64,000 nucleotides of DNA, taken from contig JAGBJN010000001.1 in the NCBI GenBank assembly GCA_017934475.1, positions 62,001-126,000 on the forward strand. The letters run 5' to 3'. Both the position numbers and the translations under genes were made by a program. This DNA comes from Clostridia bacterium. GTDB lineage: Bacteria; Bacillota; Clostridia; TANB77; CAG-508. Position 1 is the first letter of the stretch. Each line of letters begins with the position of its first letter. Under the pieces are notes generated by a model, which searched no databases, had not been told where the DNA came from, and worked only from the letters and a program-made list of their open reading frames with translations. This document shows, in pieces, positions 61,233 through 64,000 of this stretch.

Positions 61233-62330
61233 ATGGATAAGACAAAATTAGGAACTTTTGAAGCTATAACACTGATTTTATCGTTTGTTGTTGCACATAC
61301 TGTATTATCTCTTCCAAAAGCATTGGTTGATGTTACAAAATCCTCTACCTTACTGAACATTTTATATATAACTGTTTTAGCTGTTATATTTGTTTATTTA
61401 ATATGTTTTTTATTTAAAAAATTTCCAGGTATGGATATCTTAGATATATCAGAATATCTTGGCGGAAAAATATTTAAAAACATAGTAGGTTTTATATTTA
61501 TTTTTTATTTTGTTATAAGTGCTTGTATTTTTTTAAGAAACTTTGCTGAATGCTTAGAAATAGTATATTATCCATCAACAGATATTATTTTTATTGTATT
61601 ATTTTTTATAATATCTATTCCAATTACCTCAAAATTAAATTTCAATGCAAGTCTTAGAGCAAATTTAATAATTGTACCATTAGTTTTGATGAGTATAGTA
61701 TTTTTATTCTTTGCAAATATAAGATACTTTACTCCTCAAAGAATCTTTCCTATACTTGGTAACGGATTTAAAGATACATTTATTGTTGGATTAACAAATA
61801 TATATTCATTTAGTGGAATCGCATTAATATATTTTTTGCCACCTCTTTTGAAAGAACCATCTAAATTAACGAAACTGTCAGTTACAGGAATAATAATTTC
61901 TTCTATTTATCTACTCTTTGTTGTTTCACTTATTTTATTCATGTTCCCTGTATTTGTGAGTTTAGATGAGGTATTACCTTTATATACAATTGCAACCTAT
62001 GTTGAATTTGGAAGTTTTTTTCAAAGATTAGAATCAGTTTTTCTACTAATATGGCTGATATCTTTTGCATGTTATTTAAGTATAATTGCGAATTTTTCAT
62101 TTAAGATTTTCAAGAAAATCACATTAATAAAAGACACTAAACCTATAATATATCCATTTGCAATTTTAGCTTTAGGAATTGCTTTATTACCAAAAAACTA
62201 TGCAATATCAAAAATGTATGAAACAAAAATATATCCATATATAATGATAGGAATAGTATTTTTTGTTTCTTTGGCATTATTACTTATTGCTTATATTAAG
62301 AAAAGAAAAGGAGAAAAACTAAATGAGTAA
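61233..62330 (+). CDS. gerKB: Spore germination protein GerKB
   Basis: A 365-residue protein with ten membrane helices of the spore-permease family (amino acid/polyamine transporter fold): MDKTKLGTFEAITLILSFVVAHTVLSLPKALVD at the start and helices to about residue 350. The helix SFSGIALIYFLPPLLKEPSKL at about 185-206 is family-typical. It begins one base after gerKA. It forms the membrane-embedded B subunit of the receptor and probably binds the germinant. Confidence 0.93.
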   Translation: MDKTKLGTFEAITLILSFVVAHTVLSLPKALVDVTKSSTLLNILYITVLAVIFVYLICFLFKKFPGMDILDISEYLGGKIFKNIVGFIFIFYFVISACIFLRNFAECLEIVYYPSTDIIFIVLFFIISIPITSKLNFNASLRANLIIVPLVLMSIVFLFFANIRYFTPQRIFPILGNGFKDTFIVGLTNIYSFSGIALIYFLPPLLKEPSKLTKLSVTGIIISSIYLLFVVSLILFMFPVFVSLDEVLPLYTIATYVEFGSFFQRLESVFLLIWLISFACYLSIIANFSFKIFKKITLIKDTKPIIYPFAILALGIALLPKNYAISKMYETKIYPYIMIGIVFFVSLALLLIAYIKKRKGEKLNE

Positions 62331-63556
62331 AATAACTAGAACAATTTTTATAATAACGATTACTCTTGTATTTCTTGTTGCATTTAGTCCTTCCTATAAT
62401 TCATTAAATATAGATAATTTAGCATATGTAGTAGGACTAGGTATTGACTTAGGTGAAAATGAAAAATATAAATTTAGTTTTCAATTTTCTCCTAAAAAAT
62501 CTTCTAGTAAATCAAATAGTAGTTCAAGTTCAGAAGAAGATTCAGAGCAAAATGCGTCCTCTACTATAAATACCATAGAAGCTTCTTCTATAGACACTGC
62601 TATAAACCTAATGAATAGCTATTTAGCGAAAAAAATAAATTTATCTCATTGTAAAGTCGTTGTTTTTTCTGAGGAAGTTGCATATAATGGTATTTCTGAT
62701 GAAATATATACCCTAACAAACAATTCTGAAGTAAGACCATCTACAAGTGTAGTAATTAGTAAAAGTTCTGCAGAAGAATATCTTAATAATTCTTCTCCTA
62801 TTCTTGAAAATATGATTACAAAATATTATGAAATATTTCCTCATTCTAGTAAATATACTGGTTACATTTATAATGCAACACTTGGTGATTTTTATAGTAA
62901 TCTTGTTTCTATAGATAGTGAGCCATATGCTATTTTAGGTGGTGTAAAGAATGAAGAAAACTCCGAATTATCACAAAATAAAGAAAACTCCATATCTTCT
63001 AATAATTACTTAAATCGGTCTTAGGGATTCCCAAAATATTGGGCTCGCAGTTTTCAAAGACGGAAAATTTGTAGGAGAACTCTCTGCAATAGAAACTTTG
63101 TGTTTTTCATTAATAAAAAATGATTTAAATTCTTTTTTATTAAGTATTCCATCACCAGAAGATAGTTCTAAAAAGATAGATATTATTGTTTTTCCAAAAT
63201 CACACTCCATAACTGTTAAAATTATAAATAATTCACCATATATTGAGTATAAAGGTGAATTTATGGCAAGAATTCACTCTGTTAATAATAACTCGAAATA
63301 CTTGAATTCAGACGTTTTAGATGAAATTTCTGAATCTTTAAATAATTATTTAACAAATATTTTAACTGAATACTTGTATAAAACATCAATAGATTACAAA
63401 TCAGACATTAATGGTTTTGGTAAATATTCTTTAACTAATTTTTTAACGATACCTGAATTTGAAAAATATGATTGGAAAAACAGTTATAAAGATTCAGTAT
63501 TTAATGTTAAAGTTGAATCTCTTGTTGACTCAAGTATTTTAATTACAGAAACATAA
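62323..63556 (+). CDS. gerKC: Spore germination protein GerKC, read through a +1 shift at CGG
   Basis: One gene in two frames, 410 residues. The first 231 codons encode a signal sequence (the lipobox Cys is not obvious), YVVGLGIDLGENEKYKFSFQFSPKK, NLMNSYLAKKINLSHCKVVVFSEEVAYNG and EVRPSTSVVISKSSAEEYLNN. At codon 232 CGG (TTA AAT CGG TCT TAG) is read +1 to give LN-G-LRDSQNIGLAVFKDGKFVGELSAIETL, the typical Ger(x)C continuation. The protein ends SSILITET. Length 1234 is 1 mod 3. The gene overlaps gerKB by eight bases. GerC subunits are lipoproteins of the germinant receptor; without the shift the spore would lack the whole C-terminal domain. Confidence 0.9.
63016..63018 (+). other. CGG +1 shift site in gerKC
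   Basis: The frame reads TTA AAT CGG TCT TAG. Dropping the C gives AAT GGT CTT AGG and the rest of GerKC. This is the only plus-strand example and the only one far from the mobile element. Confidence 0.9.
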
Positions 63557-63572
63557 ATAGAAAGGAATTATA

Positions 63573-63752
63573 ATGGCTAATTTAACTTTTAAAATAATTT
63601 TTTTATTATTTACTTTATATACTCTTATTTATTCTATTTCATATGGAATTAATGAAATAAAAAATGAGCAAAATATATACGGTGGAAGTGCCGTAATATT
63701 TTGCACCATTTTTAGTATTATATTTACAAATGTTGTCATCTGGCTTAGATAA
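63573..63752 (+). CDS. Small two-helix membrane protein after gerKC
   Basis: ATG at 63573 behind AAAGGAA gives 59 residues with two membrane helices (about 5-24 and 37-57) and the loop EIKNEQNIYGGS. Small membrane proteins of this kind are often last in gerK operons (GerKD-like). Cotranscription is supported by the 16-base spacing. Confidence 0.65.
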   Translation: MANLTFKIIFLLFTLYTLIYSISYGINEIKNEQNIYGGSAVIFCTIFSIIFTNVVIWLR

Positions 63753-63756
63753 TCAA

Positions 63757-64000
63757 TTATATTAATTCAAAATCTACCTGCCTTAATATTTTATTTGCTT
63801 TTTTAACTCTTATTTTAACTTTATCTCCTATATGGAAACTCCTTAAAGTTACATCTCCTGTTAATGTTTTTCTTTCTTCATCATATACAAAATATTCATT
63901 TTCTCCCATATCTTCGAAACGAACAAGTCCTTCAACTGTATTTTCAAGTTCTACAAACATTCCAAAAGATGTTATTGAAGATACTATTCCATCATATTCT
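63757..64000 (-). CDS. rnr: C-terminal end of RNase R (partial)
   Basis: The minus-strand frame runs in from the right edge and covers the final 80 residues: GIVSSITSFGMFVELENTVEGLVRFEDM is an S1 RNA-binding domain and YDEERKTLTGDVTLRSFHIGDKVKIRVKKANKILRQVDFELI its RNase R-specific continuation. RNase R is a 3'-5' exoribonuclease that degrades structured and non-stop mRNA in the tmRNA-SmpB pathway. It converges with the gerK operon. Confidence 0.88.
   Translation of the reverse strand, partial: EYDGIVSSITSFGMFVELENTVEGLVRFEDMGENEYFVYDEERKTLTGDVTLRSFHIGDKVKIRVKKANKILRQVDFELI

Noticed and set aside
1551-63018. The ten frame breaks as random sequencing errors or pseudogene decay
   Set aside because: Random errors would be mostly in A or T runs in such DNA, in both directions and with different bases. 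All ten here are an extra C before GGA or GGT, in genes otherwise intact. A systematic base-calling artefact is not fully excluded and should be tested with raw reads.

Overview
The window comes from a very AT-rich, Gram-positive, spore-forming Clostridia-type bacterium, probably an uncultured gut lineage. The evidence is a gerKA/KB/KC germination operon, Spo0A-like regulators, a SpoVG homologue, smpB, class II fructose-bisphosphate aldolase, RNase R, a U32 peptidase, an RNHCP protein and an HU protein, with strong AGGAGG-type ribosome binding sites throughout. A few genes have visibly higher GC and look recently acquired (about 12.2-12.7, 46.5, 49.5-53.2 kb, more weakly 44.1 kb).

Layout. 1-4.9 kb: a minus-strand recombination block (Rad50/SbcC-like ATPase, ERF annealing protein, Gp3-like recombination directionality factor). 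4.9-5.3 kb: a non-coding array of six consecutive hairpins ending in a terminator. 5.3-24.6 kb: a signalling region with a lone receiver, two XRE regulators, a secreted peptide with an ABC/FtsX exporter, two Spo0A-like response regulators, an HTH/DUF2975 pair, four ECF-type sigma factors with membrane partners, and a GEMM (c-di-GMP-I type) riboswitch. 24.7-43.3 kb: the conjugation module of an integrative conjugative element (VirD4, VirB4, VirB6-like, PrgI-like, VirB2-like, NlpC-free M23 hydrolase, class B-type sortase, a 1533-residue thioester/SpaA adhesin, a replication-relaxation protein, S1 and SpoVG proteins). It abuts a truncated uvrB at 43.65-43.93 kb. 44-64 kb: chromosome, with a methyltransferase, smpB, fba, a foreign FtsH-like protease and beta-CASP hydrolase, U32 peptidase, nucleoside kinase, the gerK operon and the end of rnr.

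The main discovery is a translational one. Nine native genes are each split into two (once three) reading frames, and all ten breaks have the same structure: an in-frame CGG codon whose last two bases plus the next base form a Gly codon (CGG-A or CGG-T). Reading +1 at CGG, so that one C is skipped and GGA or GGT is read as Gly, restores a complete, recognisable protein every time. The whole-gene lengths are all 1 mod 3 (2 mod 3 for the gene with two sites). Scanning by eye on both strands I found no CGG read in the normal way in any of the other native low-GC genes; the only in-frame CGG codons that must be read as ordinary Arg lie in five genes, four of them clearly GC-richer and foreign-looking. 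This suggests that CGG is unassigned in this organism and serves as, or is tolerated as, a +1 frameshift (CGGN quadruplet) signal. Genes affected include the essential conjugation proteins VirD4, VirB6 and the M23 hydrolase (two sites), plus an ECF sigma factor, a Rad50-like ATPase, the uvrB remnant and gerKC.

Other notable points are two genes that seem to start at non-AUG AUN codons (AUA for the sortase, possibly AUU for the replication-relaxation gene), a membrane-tethered sigma factor, and a Clp-D1-like AAA domain joined to an M41 protease domain. No tRNA, rRNA, CRISPR array, integrase or relaxase was recognised in the window.
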